Shown piece by piece: positions 1-5,120 of a stretch of 5,120 bases of DNA. Numbering within the stretch: position 1 is the stretch's first letter; every line of letters starts with the position of its first letter. The DNA lies in contig CAJMRR010000140.1 of the NCBI GenBank assembly GCA_905215835.1, positions 1-5,120 of the forward strand, read 5' to 3'. The DNA comes from an uncultured bacterium (lineage in GTDB: Bacteria; Actinomycetota; Coriobacteriia; Coriobacteriales; Coriobacteriaceae). The position numbers and the translations under genes are program-made. Below the pieces are notes generated by a model. That model was given only the letters and a program-made list of their open reading frames with translations, was not told where the DNA came from and did not search any database.

Positions 1-649
1 CCTGGATGCGGTCGTCGTTGGCGGCGGCAATCAGGTCAAGGTCGCCGGTCTCCAGGCCGCGCGTCATGCCGGCGATGCGGCCCATTTGCCATACGGCGGT
101 GGAGAGTGGAATCTCCTGTGGTACAACCTTGCGGGCCTCGCTCGTATGCACCTCGTAGGGCGGAATCACGGTAATAAAACGCAGGCGATCGCTCACCTCG
201 TAGCGCAGGCACTGGGGGAGCGAATCAGTCGGCGTAAAGGAGCAGACGGCGCCGCCCAGGATGGCGGGGGCGACGTTATCGGGATGGCCCTCGACCTCGG
301 TGGCAATGCGGACGAGCTCGGCACGGTCGACGGTGTGGCCCGTCAGCGCGGCCGCCATAATGCCGGCGACGACGCAGGTGGAGCTGGAACCCAGGCCGCG
401 AGCGACGGGCACGTCGGTTTGAATGTCGATGGCAACGGGGAAAGCTGTCTCGCCCCACGCGGCCAGAGCATCGACAAAGCTCACATAGACCAGGTTATTC
501 TCGTTTTGGAACTCCTTGGGGCAGCCCGTGATGGTGAGCTTGTCGGCGCGCTCGAAGGTGAAGTGCGAGTAGAGGCTGACGGCCATGCCGAGGGTGTCGT
601 AGCCGATGCCTAGGTTGGCGCTGGTTGCTGGGACGGTGATTTTGATCAT
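1..649 (-). CDS. thrB: Homoserine kinase (ThrB), GHMP kinase family; 3' end cut off by the window edge
   Basis: This cytoplasmic enzyme phosphorylates homoserine with ATP to give O-phosphohomoserine, the substrate of the threonine synthase encoded just upstream. The frame reads leftwards from an ATG at 649-647 without a stop to the edge, giving 216 residues. Visible family signatures are the N-terminal PATSANLGIGYDTLG (residues 7-21), the ATP-binding glycine/serine loop PVARGLGSSS (81-90) and the EGHPDNVAP segment (120-128), in the order and spacing expected of homoserine kinase. Known family members are about 300 residues, so roughly the last third, with the third GHMP motif, lies outside the window. 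The start is fixed by a strong ribosome-binding site and by the family-typical MIKITVPATSANLG beginning. It lies 203 bases downstream of thrC on the same strand. A minor oddity is GIGYD where many relatives have GPGFD or GSGFD. The assignment is very secure. Confidence 0.95.
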   Translation of the reverse strand, partial: MIKITVPATSANLGIGYDTLGMAVSLYSHFTFERADKLTITGCPKEFQNENNLVYVSFVDALAAWGETAFPVAIDIQTDVPVARGLGSSSTCVVAGIMAAALTGHTVDRAELVRIATEVEGHPDNVAPAILGGAVCSFTPTDSLPQCLRYEVSDRLRFITVIPPYEVHTSEARKVVPQEIPLSTAVWQMGRIAGMTRGLETGDLDLIAAANDDRIQ

Positions 650-654
650 GTGGG

Positions 655-660
655 TCCTCC
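655..660 (-). promoter_or_regulatory. Ribosome-binding site of thrB
   Basis: On the minus strand GGAGGA lies 5 bases before the thrB ATG (649-647), an almost full match to the anti-Shine-Dalgarno sequence. It fixes the start codon. It lies only 3 bases beyond the end of the large inverted repeat at 664-775, so folding of that repeat could affect access to it; this last point is inference. Confidence 0.85.
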
Positions 661-663
661 TGG

Positions 664-775
664 GCGGGTCTGGCCGTTTAGTTCGCTGCTCGGGCAGTCC
701 TGGCTCGCTCGGAAAGCACATTAAGTGCTTTCCGGCTCGTGCGGAACTCGCGACGAACTAAACAGGCAGACCCGC
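664..775. repeat. Nested inverted repeat between thrC and thrB (22-base outer arms, perfect 9-base inner hairpin)
   Basis: The outer arms 664-685 and 754-775 are complementary over 22 bases with two mismatches (673/766 and 675/764). Nested almost concentrically inside is a perfect stem, GGAAAGCAC (711-719) with GTGCTTTCC (725-733) around a 5-base loop, which can extend by a C-G pair (710/734). The sequence between the two stems pairs only poorly. In the thrC-to-thrB direction no run of U follows the outer stem, so it does not look like a simple intrinsic terminator; the thrB ribosome-binding site follows instead. It could be an mRNA-stabilising or processing structure, a control element for thrB, or a small repeated palindromic element of the genome. 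I see no obvious target-site duplication at its ends and no gene inside it. Confidence 0.75.
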
Positions 776-820
776 ATGTCAGTTCGTCATCATCCCGGGG
801 GTTATCTGATGAAAGAAGGT

Positions 821-840
821 GCGCCGGCTTTCGCCGGCGC
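821..840 (-). terminator. Hairpin after thrC, possible intrinsic terminator or attenuator
   Basis: A perfect 8-base-pair stem (GCGCCGGC/GCCGGCGC) closes a four-base loop that reads GAAA in the minus-strand transcript, a stable GNRA tetraloop. It begins 12 bases after the thrC stop codon and is followed by ACCUUCUUUC, a tail that is only moderately U-rich. It therefore probably ends part of the thrC transcripts, or protects the thrC 3' end, rather than being a strong stop. If it terminates efficiently, thrB needs its own promoter in 650-820; I could not identify one with confidence. Confidence 0.55.
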
Positions 841-852
841 TTAATAAGGGAT

Positions 853-2370
853 CTAGTTGGTGCTCATTCGTTTTGCTGCAGACTCGACGTAGCCGGCCAT
901 CTCATCGACGTCGCAGACGTCTTCGAAGCGGACGGGCTTGGACTCGAGTTCGGCGAGCTGTGCCGGTGCGATCGTATTGGTGGCCTGCTCGAGTACACGC
1001 ATAGCCTCAAAATCATCCTCGGGAACGTCGAGGCCCAGGGCGTCGCAGCAGGCGCGCGGGAACTTGTAGGGGCTGGCGGTCGAAAGCAGCACGCGAGCCT
1101 TGGCGCCCTCGGCGGGAGCGACCTTTTCAAAGACGTGATAGCCGCAAGCGGTGTGCGGGTCGATCATGTAGCCGTTGGCGTCCCAGCAACTCTTGATGGC
1201 AGCGCGGACCTCGTCCTCGCTGGCCCAGCCGCAGCCAAAGACGCTCTGAATCTTGGCCAGCAGCTCGGCGGGCACCTCGTAGCGACCAGTCTGTGCCAGC
1301 TGCTCCATAAGGCCGGCAACGAGCTCGCAGTCGCCGTCGGACAGGAAGTAGAGCATGCGCTCGAGGTTGGAGCTGATGAGGATGTCCATCGACGGCGAAA
1401 TGGTCGTGAAGAACGGACGGTTGCGGTCGTAGACGCCGGTGGTCAGGAAGTCGGCAAGCACGTTGTTCTTGTCGCTCGCGACGATGAGCTTGGCGACGGG
1501 CAGGCCCATGCGCTTGGCGTAGTAGCCGGCCAAGATATCGCCAAAGTTGCCGGTGGGCACACAGAACTCTACGGCGTCGCCAGCCTCGATAGCGCCGGCG
1601 CGCAGCAGCTGCGCATAGGCGGCAAAGTAGTAGACGACCTGCGGTACCAGACGGCCGACATTGATAGAGTTGGCGCTCGAAAGCACCGTGCCGGCGGCTT
1701 CCAGGCGCTCGGCAAGCTCCTTATCGGCAAAGATGCGCTTGACGGCGCTCTGGGCGTCGTCAAAGTTGCCGCGGATGCCGCAGACGGCGACGTTGTCGCC
1801 CTCCTGCGTGGACATCTGCAGGTTCTGGACGCGGCTAACCTTGCCCTCGGGATAAAAGACGGTGATGCCCGTGCCCGGAGCGTCGGCAAAACCGGCGAGC
1901 GCAGCCTTGCCCGTGTCGCCCGACGTGGCGGTGACGATCATGATGCGCTCGGCGCCGCCGTCCTTGGCGGAAGTGCGGGCCATCAGACGGGGGAGCATCT
2001 GCAGGGCGACGTCCTTGAAGGCGCTTGTAGGGCCGCCAAAGAGTTCCATCACATAGGTCTGAGGGGCGTCAACACCCGGCGCAGCGTCGAGTTTGACGAG
2101 CGGCGTAACCTCTTCACTCGCGAACGTGCCGCGGTATGCCTCGTCGACACACGCCGAAATTTCTTCGGCCGTGTAATCATTCAGTAACATTCCCAACACA
2201 TCTTGAGCGATTTCAAAGTACGATTTAGCTGCAAGCGAGCTGATATCGACCTGCTGGGTGCCGAGCTCGTCCGAGACAAACAAACCCCCGTCGGGAGCGA
2301 TGCCGGTACGGATTGCCACCTTACTTGAGCACGATAAAGTGCGTCCTCGTGTACTATGATAAGTTCCCAT
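853..2370 (-). CDS. thrC: Threonine synthase (ThrC), pyridoxal-phosphate dependent
   Basis: This enzyme converts O-phosphohomoserine to threonine and phosphate, the last step of the pathway, in the cytoplasm. The 505-residue protein starts with MGTYHSTRGRTLS, and an APDGGLFV segment (residues 25-32) matches the family's N-terminal region. GGPTSAFKD (112-120) carries the lysine expected to bind pyridoxal phosphate (K119). TATSGDTG (147-154), SANSINVGRL (232-241) and PTGNFGD (272-278) are family signatures lining the cofactor and phosphate sites. ISSNLERM (332-339), DPHTACGY (404-411) and STASPYKFP (430-438) complete the fold. Length fits the long threonine synthase class. An in-frame ATG 15 codons upstream (2415) is less likely: the chosen start has GAGGAG 9 bases before it, and the added residues do not look like family sequence. 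It is divergent from the aspartate kinase gene and upstream of thrB on its own strand. The stop is TAG at 855-853. Confidence 0.97.
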   Translation of the reverse strand: MGTYHSTRGRTLSCSSKVAIRTGIAPDGGLFVSDELGTQQVDISSLAAKSYFEIAQDVLGMLLNDYTAEEISACVDEAYRGTFASEEVTPLVKLDAAPGVDAPQTYVMELFGGPTSAFKDVALQMLPRLMARTSAKDGGAERIMIVTATSGDTGKAALAGFADAPGTGITVFYPEGKVSRVQNLQMSTQEGDNVAVCGIRGNFDDAQSAVKRIFADKELAERLEAAGTVLSSANSINVGRLVPQVVYYFAAYAQLLRAGAIEAGDAVEFCVPTGNFGDILAGYYAKRMGLPVAKLIVASDKNNVLADFLTTGVYDRNRPFFTTISPSMDILISSNLERMLYFLSDGDCELVAGLMEQLAQTGRYEVPAELLAKIQSVFGCGWASEDEVRAAIKSCWDANGYMIDPHTACGYHVFEKVAPAEGAKARVLLSTASPYKFPRACCDALGLDVPEDDFEAMRVLEQATNTIAPAQLAELESKPVRFEDVCDVDEMAGYVESAAKRMSTN

Positions 2371-2474
2371 ATAACACTGCTCCTCGGATGCCTTGGTCCC
2401 AATCGGTGAAACCATGGTATCAGAGCGCGCAAAACAGGTTCGCAGAGGCTTTTTAGAAAGGTAACCTCCAGCCC
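2371..2474. promoter_or_regulatory. Divergent control region between thrC and the aspartate kinase gene
   Basis: Only 104 bases separate the two divergent start codons, so both promoters and any operator should lie here or overlap the gene ends. Near its centre is TGAAACCATGGTATCA (2407-2422), an imperfect palindrome with one mismatched pair. Each strand across it carries a weak extended -10-like string: TGGTATCAG on plus, TGATACCAT on minus. No convincing -35 box accompanies either, so the promoters are not assigned precisely. Upstream of the kinase start the only purine-rich stretch is AGAAAGG (2455-2461), 13 bases before the ATG and therefore a weak ribosome-binding site. The region is too short for a lysine riboswitch or a T-box leader, and I see neither. 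Confidence 0.45.
2380..2385 (-). promoter_or_regulatory. Ribosome-binding site of thrC
   Basis: GAGGAG on the minus strand lies 9 bases before the ATG at 2370-2368. It supports that start over the longer in-frame ATG at 2415, for which this site would fall inside the coding sequence. Confidence 0.75.
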
Positions 2475-3863
2475 ATGATTAAGATTGCCAAGTTTGGCGG
2501 CTCGTCGGTCGCCGACGCCGAACACTTCAAGAAGATCAAGGCCATCGTCGATGCCGACCCTGCCCGCCGTTTTGTGGTGGTTTCCGCCTGCGGTCGCCGC
2601 TTTAAAGGCGACACCAAGGTGACCGACCTGCTCTACCTGGTTAACGCGCACGTTAAGTATCACGTGTCGTGTGAGGAGCTGCTCGAGGACATTGGCCAGC
2701 GCTACTTTGATATTGCTGACGAGCTAGGACTTACCTATCCCATCCGCGAGGAGTTTGCGGCCTTTGCCGAGCGCGCCCGCTCGGGCGGTTACTCCACCGA
2801 GGAGCTTGTGAGCCGCGGCGAGTACTTCACCGCTCGCCTGATGGCTGAGTACCTGGGCCTACCGTTCCTGGACGCCGCGACGGTTGTGGCGTTCCATCAC
2901 GACGGTACGCTCAGCATGAACCGCACCTCCGAGCTGGTGCAAGAGTACGGTCAGCAGGGCGGCTTCGTTATGCCTGGCTTCTACGGCGCGACGCGCGAGG
3001 GCCAGATCAAGCTGCTCGACCGTGGCGGCGGCGACATTTCCGGCTCGATCTTGGCTAAGTGCCTGGGCGCCGACCTGTACGAGAACTGGACCGACGTTTC
3101 GGGCTTCTATTCTGCCGATCCTCGCATTGTGCCCGAGGCTCAGCCCATTGCGCGCGTTACCTACGAGGAGCTGCGCGAGCTTTCGTACATGGGCGCAAGC
3201 GTCCTGCACGAGGAGGCCGTGTTCCCTGTGCGTGAGGCGGGTATTCCGCTGGTCATCAAGAACACCAATGCGCCGCAGGACCCCGGCACCATCATTAGCG
3301 AGACGGCTGATGAGGGCGAGGCGGAGCCCATCATTACCGGCGTGACCGGCAAGCGCGGCTTTGTCGCCATCAACGTCGCCCGCGACCGCACCAAGCCCCG
3401 TGTTGGCTTTATGCGCCGTGCGCTTTCGGTGTTCGAACGCTATGACGTCTCCGTCGAGCACATGCCCACCGGTGTCGACCGCTTTGGCGCCGTGGTGCAG
3501 GAGCAGGATGTGCACGACTCGCTGTACTCGCTCGTGGGCGACATTCAGCAGGAGGTCGAGCCGCTCGAGATCGAGGTTGTCGAGGGCCTGGCGCTTATCG
3601 CGACCGTCGGCCGTAACCTGCGCGGGCGCGCAGGTATCTCGGGTCACCTGTTTGGCATGCTTGGCCAGGCCGGCGTGAGCGTGCGTATGATTTCGCAGAG
3701 CTGTGACGAGATCAACATCATTATCGGTGTCGAGGAGAAGGACTTCGACCTAGCGATTCAGACCATCTACCGCGCCTTCTCCGACGAGAACGGCATTGTG
3801 AAGGTCTCCGATCTGGAGGTCCCCGCGCCGGTCGATCCCGCCCTGGCCACGCTCCACAAGTAG
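2475..3863 (+). CDS. lysC: Aspartate kinase, monofunctional, two C-terminal ACT domains (YclM-like)
   Basis: This enzyme phosphorylates aspartate with ATP to aspartyl phosphate, the committed step towards threonine, lysine/diaminopimelate and methionine. The 462-residue protein begins with the family signature KFGGSSV (residues 6-12, catalytic K6). DTKVTDLL (46-53), SRGEYFTARL (113-122, conserved E116) and RGGGDISGS (183-191, D187) form the active site, and ENWTDVSGFYSADPRIV (203-219) is the nucleotide-region motif. Residues about 290-350 and 370-440 form two ACT regulatory domains (the second starts GLALIATVG), which in this family bind the inhibiting amino acids. The DPARRFVVVSACG and DTKVTDLL wording and the length resemble Bacillus subtilis YclM (ThrD) more than the shorter actinobacterial LysC with its internal translation start. 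There is no fused homoserine dehydrogenase. An oddity is RGGGD where RGGSD is usual. ATG 2475 is chosen because it gives the exact family N-terminus, although its ribosome-binding site is weak. The symbol lysC is generic; which amino acids inhibit it cannot be read from sequence. Confidence 0.96.
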   Translation: MIKIAKFGGSSVADAEHFKKIKAIVDADPARRFVVVSACGRRFKGDTKVTDLLYLVNAHVKYHVSCEELLEDIGQRYFDIADELGLTYPIREEFAAFAERARSGGYSTEELVSRGEYFTARLMAEYLGLPFLDAATVVAFHHDGTLSMNRTSELVQEYGQQGGFVMPGFYGATREGQIKLLDRGGGDISGSILAKCLGADLYENWTDVSGFYSADPRIVPEAQPIARVTYEELRELSYMGASVLHEEAVFPVREAGIPLVIKNTNAPQDPGTIISETADEGEAEPIITGVTGKRGFVAINVARDRTKPRVGFMRRALSVFERYDVSVEHMPTGVDRFGAVVQEQDVHDSLYSLVGDIQQEVEPLEIEVVEGLALIATVGRNLRGRAGISGHLFGMLGQAGVSVRMISQSCDEINIIIGVEEKDFDLAIQTIYRAFSDENGIVKVSDLEVPAPVDPALATLHK

Positions 3864-3914
3864 CTGCCATCCCGGTGAATTTTTGGGACAAGTGCAAGAA
3901 ATCTACGGCGGGGC

Positions 3915-3936
3915 GTTTCGTTTCGGTTTCGTTTCG
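3915..3936 (+). repeat. Perfect tandem duplication of an 11-base unit
   Basis: GTTTCGTTTCG occurs twice in succession (3915-3925 and 3926-3936); each unit is itself two GTTTCG-like steps. A further GTTTCG lies in the loop of the terminator just downstream (3946-3951). The first copy is preceded by CGGGGCG (3909-3915) and the terminator arm by the same CGGGGCG (3938-3944), so the block looks as if it grew by local duplication. It is noncoding, between the aspartate kinase and asd genes. Confidence 0.8.
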
Positions 3937-3967
3937 ACGGGGCGGGTTTCGTGCCCGCCCCGTTCTT
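3937..3967 (+). terminator. Intrinsic terminator of the aspartate kinase gene
   Basis: CGGGGCGGG (3938-3946) pairs perfectly with CCCGCCCCG (3954-3962) around a 7-base loop, and an A-U pair (3937/3963) extends the stem. It is followed by UUCUUGUAU, a fair U-rich tail. It lies 74 bases after the kinase stop codon and 71 before the asd start, so asd is probably at least partly transcribed from its own promoter. None is clear there: TTGTAT at 3966-3971 and AATAAT at 3983-3988 are spaced too closely to be a convincing pair. Confidence 0.8.
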
Positions 3968-4025
3968 GTATACACTGGCAACAATAATCGGCCTGCTCGG
4001 CGTGCGGGCAAAAGCCACAACCTTT

Positions 4026-4034
4026 AAAGGGGGA
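4026..4034 (+). promoter_or_regulatory. Ribosome-binding site of asd
   Basis: AAAGGGGGA ends 3 bases before the ATG at 4038, with the G-rich core about 4 to 8 bases away. It fixes the start at 4038 rather than at the in-frame GTG at 3951, which lies in the loop of the upstream terminator and would add 29 residues not expected in the family. Confidence 0.8.
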
Positions 4035-4037
4035 AGC

Positions 4038-5063
4038 ATGAAACAGTACACGGTTGCTATTTTGGGCGCGACGGGAGCCGTGGGCACCCAGATGCTCGAG
4101 TGCCTCAACGAGCAGGAGTTTCCGGTCGGTAAGCTCAAGCTGCTGGCGAGCGCGCGCTCTGCGGGCAAGACCGTTGAGTTCCGCGGCGAGCAGGTTGTGA
4201 TTGAAGAGGCTTGCCCCGAGGCCTTTGAGGGCTGCGATATCGTGCTCGGCGCTGCCGGCGACGATATCGCCAAGGAGCTGCTGCCCGAGGCCGTCAAGCG
4301 CGGCGCCGTCGTGGTCGACAACAGCCACGCCTTCCGCATGGATCCCGAGGTGCCGCTGGTCGTGCCCGAGATCAATGCCGACGATATCAAATGGCATCAC
4401 GGCCTTATCGCCAATCCCAACTGCGCGACCATCATCGGCCTGGTTCCCACGTGGCCGCTGCATCAGCTTGCCGGCGTGAAGCGCATGATCGTCTCGACGT
4501 ATCAGGCGGCTTCTGGTGCCGGTGCTCCCGGTATGGCCGAGCTCGAAGCGCAGCTTGCCGCCCTGGGCCGTGGCGAGGAGATTCCCGAGCCGCGCGCTTT
4601 TGCCGCCCAGCTGGCGAGCAACCTGATTCCGCAGATTGGCGGCGTCAAGGAGGAGGGCTTTACCTCCGAGGAGATGAAGCTGCAAAACGAGGGCCGCAAG
4701 ATTATGCACCTGCCCGAGCTGCGCGTGAACTGCACCTGCGTGCGCGTGCCCGTGCTGCGTTCGCACTCCGAGAGCATTACGCTCGAGTTTGAGCGCGATA
4801 TTACGGTCGAGGAGGCCCGTGCTGCGCTGGCTGCCGCTCCCGGCGTCAAGCTGGTTGACGATATGGCTGCCGAGGATGCGCACGATCGCTTCCCCATGCC
4901 GATGGACACCTCCGACCAGGACCTGATTTGGGTCGGCCGCGTGCGTCGCGACATCTCGAACCCCGAGGCTGCGCGTGGCATCACCTTCTGGTGCTGCGGC
5001 GATCAAATCCGTAAGGGCGCGGCAACCAACGCCGTCCAGATCGCCAAGCTGCTCTGCGAGTAG
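4038..5063 (+). CDS. asd: Aspartate-semialdehyde dehydrogenase (Asd)
   Basis: This enzyme reduces aspartyl phosphate with NADPH to aspartate semialdehyde, the branch point between lysine/diaminopimelate and homoserine-derived amino acids. The 341-residue product starts MKQYTVAILGATGAVG, with the NADP-binding GATGAVG loop at residues 10-16. ANPNCATI (125-132) holds the expected catalytic cysteine C129. STYQAASGAG (153-162) carries the conserved glutamine Q155. VRVPVLRSHSESI (235-247) holds the substrate-binding arginine/histidine region, and GDQIRKGAATNAVQIA (321-336) is the C-terminal cofactor-site signature. Length and motif wording fit the Gram-positive type Asd (about 330 to 370 residues). 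One loop reads GAAGDDIAKE (71-80) where many relatives have SAGGSVSKE or similar. It follows the aspartate kinase on the same strand after a 174-base gap with a terminator, so the two are functionally paired but possibly separate transcripts. Confidence 0.97.
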   Translation: MKQYTVAILGATGAVGTQMLECLNEQEFPVGKLKLLASARSAGKTVEFRGEQVVIEEACPEAFEGCDIVLGAAGDDIAKELLPEAVKRGAVVVDNSHAFRMDPEVPLVVPEINADDIKWHHGLIANPNCATIIGLVPTWPLHQLAGVKRMIVSTYQAASGAGAPGMAELEAQLAALGRGEEIPEPRAFAAQLASNLIPQIGGVKEEGFTSEEMKLQNEGRKIMHLPELRVNCTCVRVPVLRSHSESITLEFERDITVEEARAALAAAPGVKLVDDMAAEDAHDRFPMPMDTSDQDLIWVGRVRRDISNPEAARGITFWCCGDQIRKGAATNAVQIAKLLCE

Positions 5064-5071
5064 GTTGACCT

Positions 5072-5096
5072 GTCCGGCGGGGGCCGGGCTTAGTTT
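5072..5096 (+). terminator. Probable intrinsic terminator of asd
   Basis: GTCCGGC (5072-5078) can pair with GCCGGGC (5083-5089), with one G-U pair, around a GGGG loop. It is followed by TTAGTTTT. It starts 9 bases after the asd stop codon, which suits a transcript end. The stem is short and the T run begins a few bases late, so strength is uncertain. The remaining bases to the window end show no gene or start site that I can support. Confidence 0.6.
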
Positions 5097-5120
5097 TCAG
5101 AACGTCCTCGACCATGTGTG

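Noticed and set aside
86..613. A 175-codon open frame on the plus strand at the left end
   Set aside because: It is the exact antisense register of homoserine kinase, whose motifs are clear on the minus strand.
664..775. The nested inverted repeat as an insertion-sequence remnant or miniature transposon
   Set aside because: No target-site duplication or transposase fragment is visible, and copy number cannot be judged from one window. It is kept as an unclassified inverted repeat.
721..777. An 18-codon minus-strand frame (MRVCLFSSSRVPHEPEST) as a leader peptide for thrB
   Set aside because: It has no clear ribosome-binding site and no run of threonine or isoleucine codons as expected for classical attenuation; it simply falls within the inverted repeat.
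739..2187. A 482-codon open frame on the plus strand opposite thrC
   Set aside because: It is antisense to a threonine synthase with all family motifs. Its composition (rich in Gly, Ala, Val, Asp, Arg) is what GC-rich antisense frames give, it has no recognisable domain, and it runs through the noncoding hairpin region.
2371..2415. A longer thrC with 15 extra N-terminal residues
   Set aside because: The extra residues do not resemble the family, and the good ribosome-binding site lies inside them, pointing to the start at 2370.
2371..2474. A lysine riboswitch or T-box leader upstream of the aspartate kinase
   Set aside because: The space is too short for either, and no characteristic core or terminator pair is present.
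3903..5006. A 367-codon open frame on the minus strand opposite asd, and a 262-codon one at 2859-3647 opposite the kinase
   Set aside because: Both are shadows of well-supported genes and show no family motif. The first also runs into the terminator and tandem-repeat block.

Overview
The window is a compact aspartate-family amino acid locus: two divergent transcription units carrying four recognisable biosynthetic genes. Base composition is high in G+C (roughly 60% by eye), codon use is uniform and strongly GC-ending, and the ribosome-binding sites are clear. Together with an aspartate kinase resembling the Bacillus YclM type, this suggests a high-GC Gram-positive bacterium. A member of the Coriobacteriia such as Collinsella is my best guess, but this is inference from sequence style, not a database match.

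Layout, left to right. Positions 1-649 (minus strand) hold the N-terminal 216 residues of homoserine kinase (thrB), cut by the left edge. Positions 650-852 are a 203-base gap with a large nested inverted repeat (664-775) and a GC-rich hairpin just after the thrC stop (821-840). Positions 853-2370 (minus strand) are a complete threonine synthase (thrC). Positions 2371-2474 are a 104-base divergent control region centred on an imperfect 16-base palindrome. Positions 2475-3863 (plus strand) are a complete aspartate kinase with two ACT domains. Positions 3864-4037 hold an 11-base tandem duplication and a strong intrinsic terminator. Positions 4038-5063 (plus strand) are a complete aspartate-semialdehyde dehydrogenase (asd), followed by a probable terminator at 5072-5096. 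The last bases contain no gene that I can see.

Together the genes cover four of the five steps from aspartate to threonine: aspartate to aspartyl phosphate (kinase), to aspartate semialdehyde (Asd), then, after homoserine dehydrogenase, which is not in this window, homoserine to O-phosphohomoserine (ThrB) and to threonine (ThrC). The first two enzymes also supply the lysine/diaminopimelate and methionine branches. All long open frames antisense to these genes look like shadows of GC-rich coding sequence. I see no mobile element, CRISPR array, RNA gene or undescribed system. The points worth a second look are regulatory: the nested inverted repeat before thrB, the palindrome in the divergent promoter region and the repeat/terminator block before asd.
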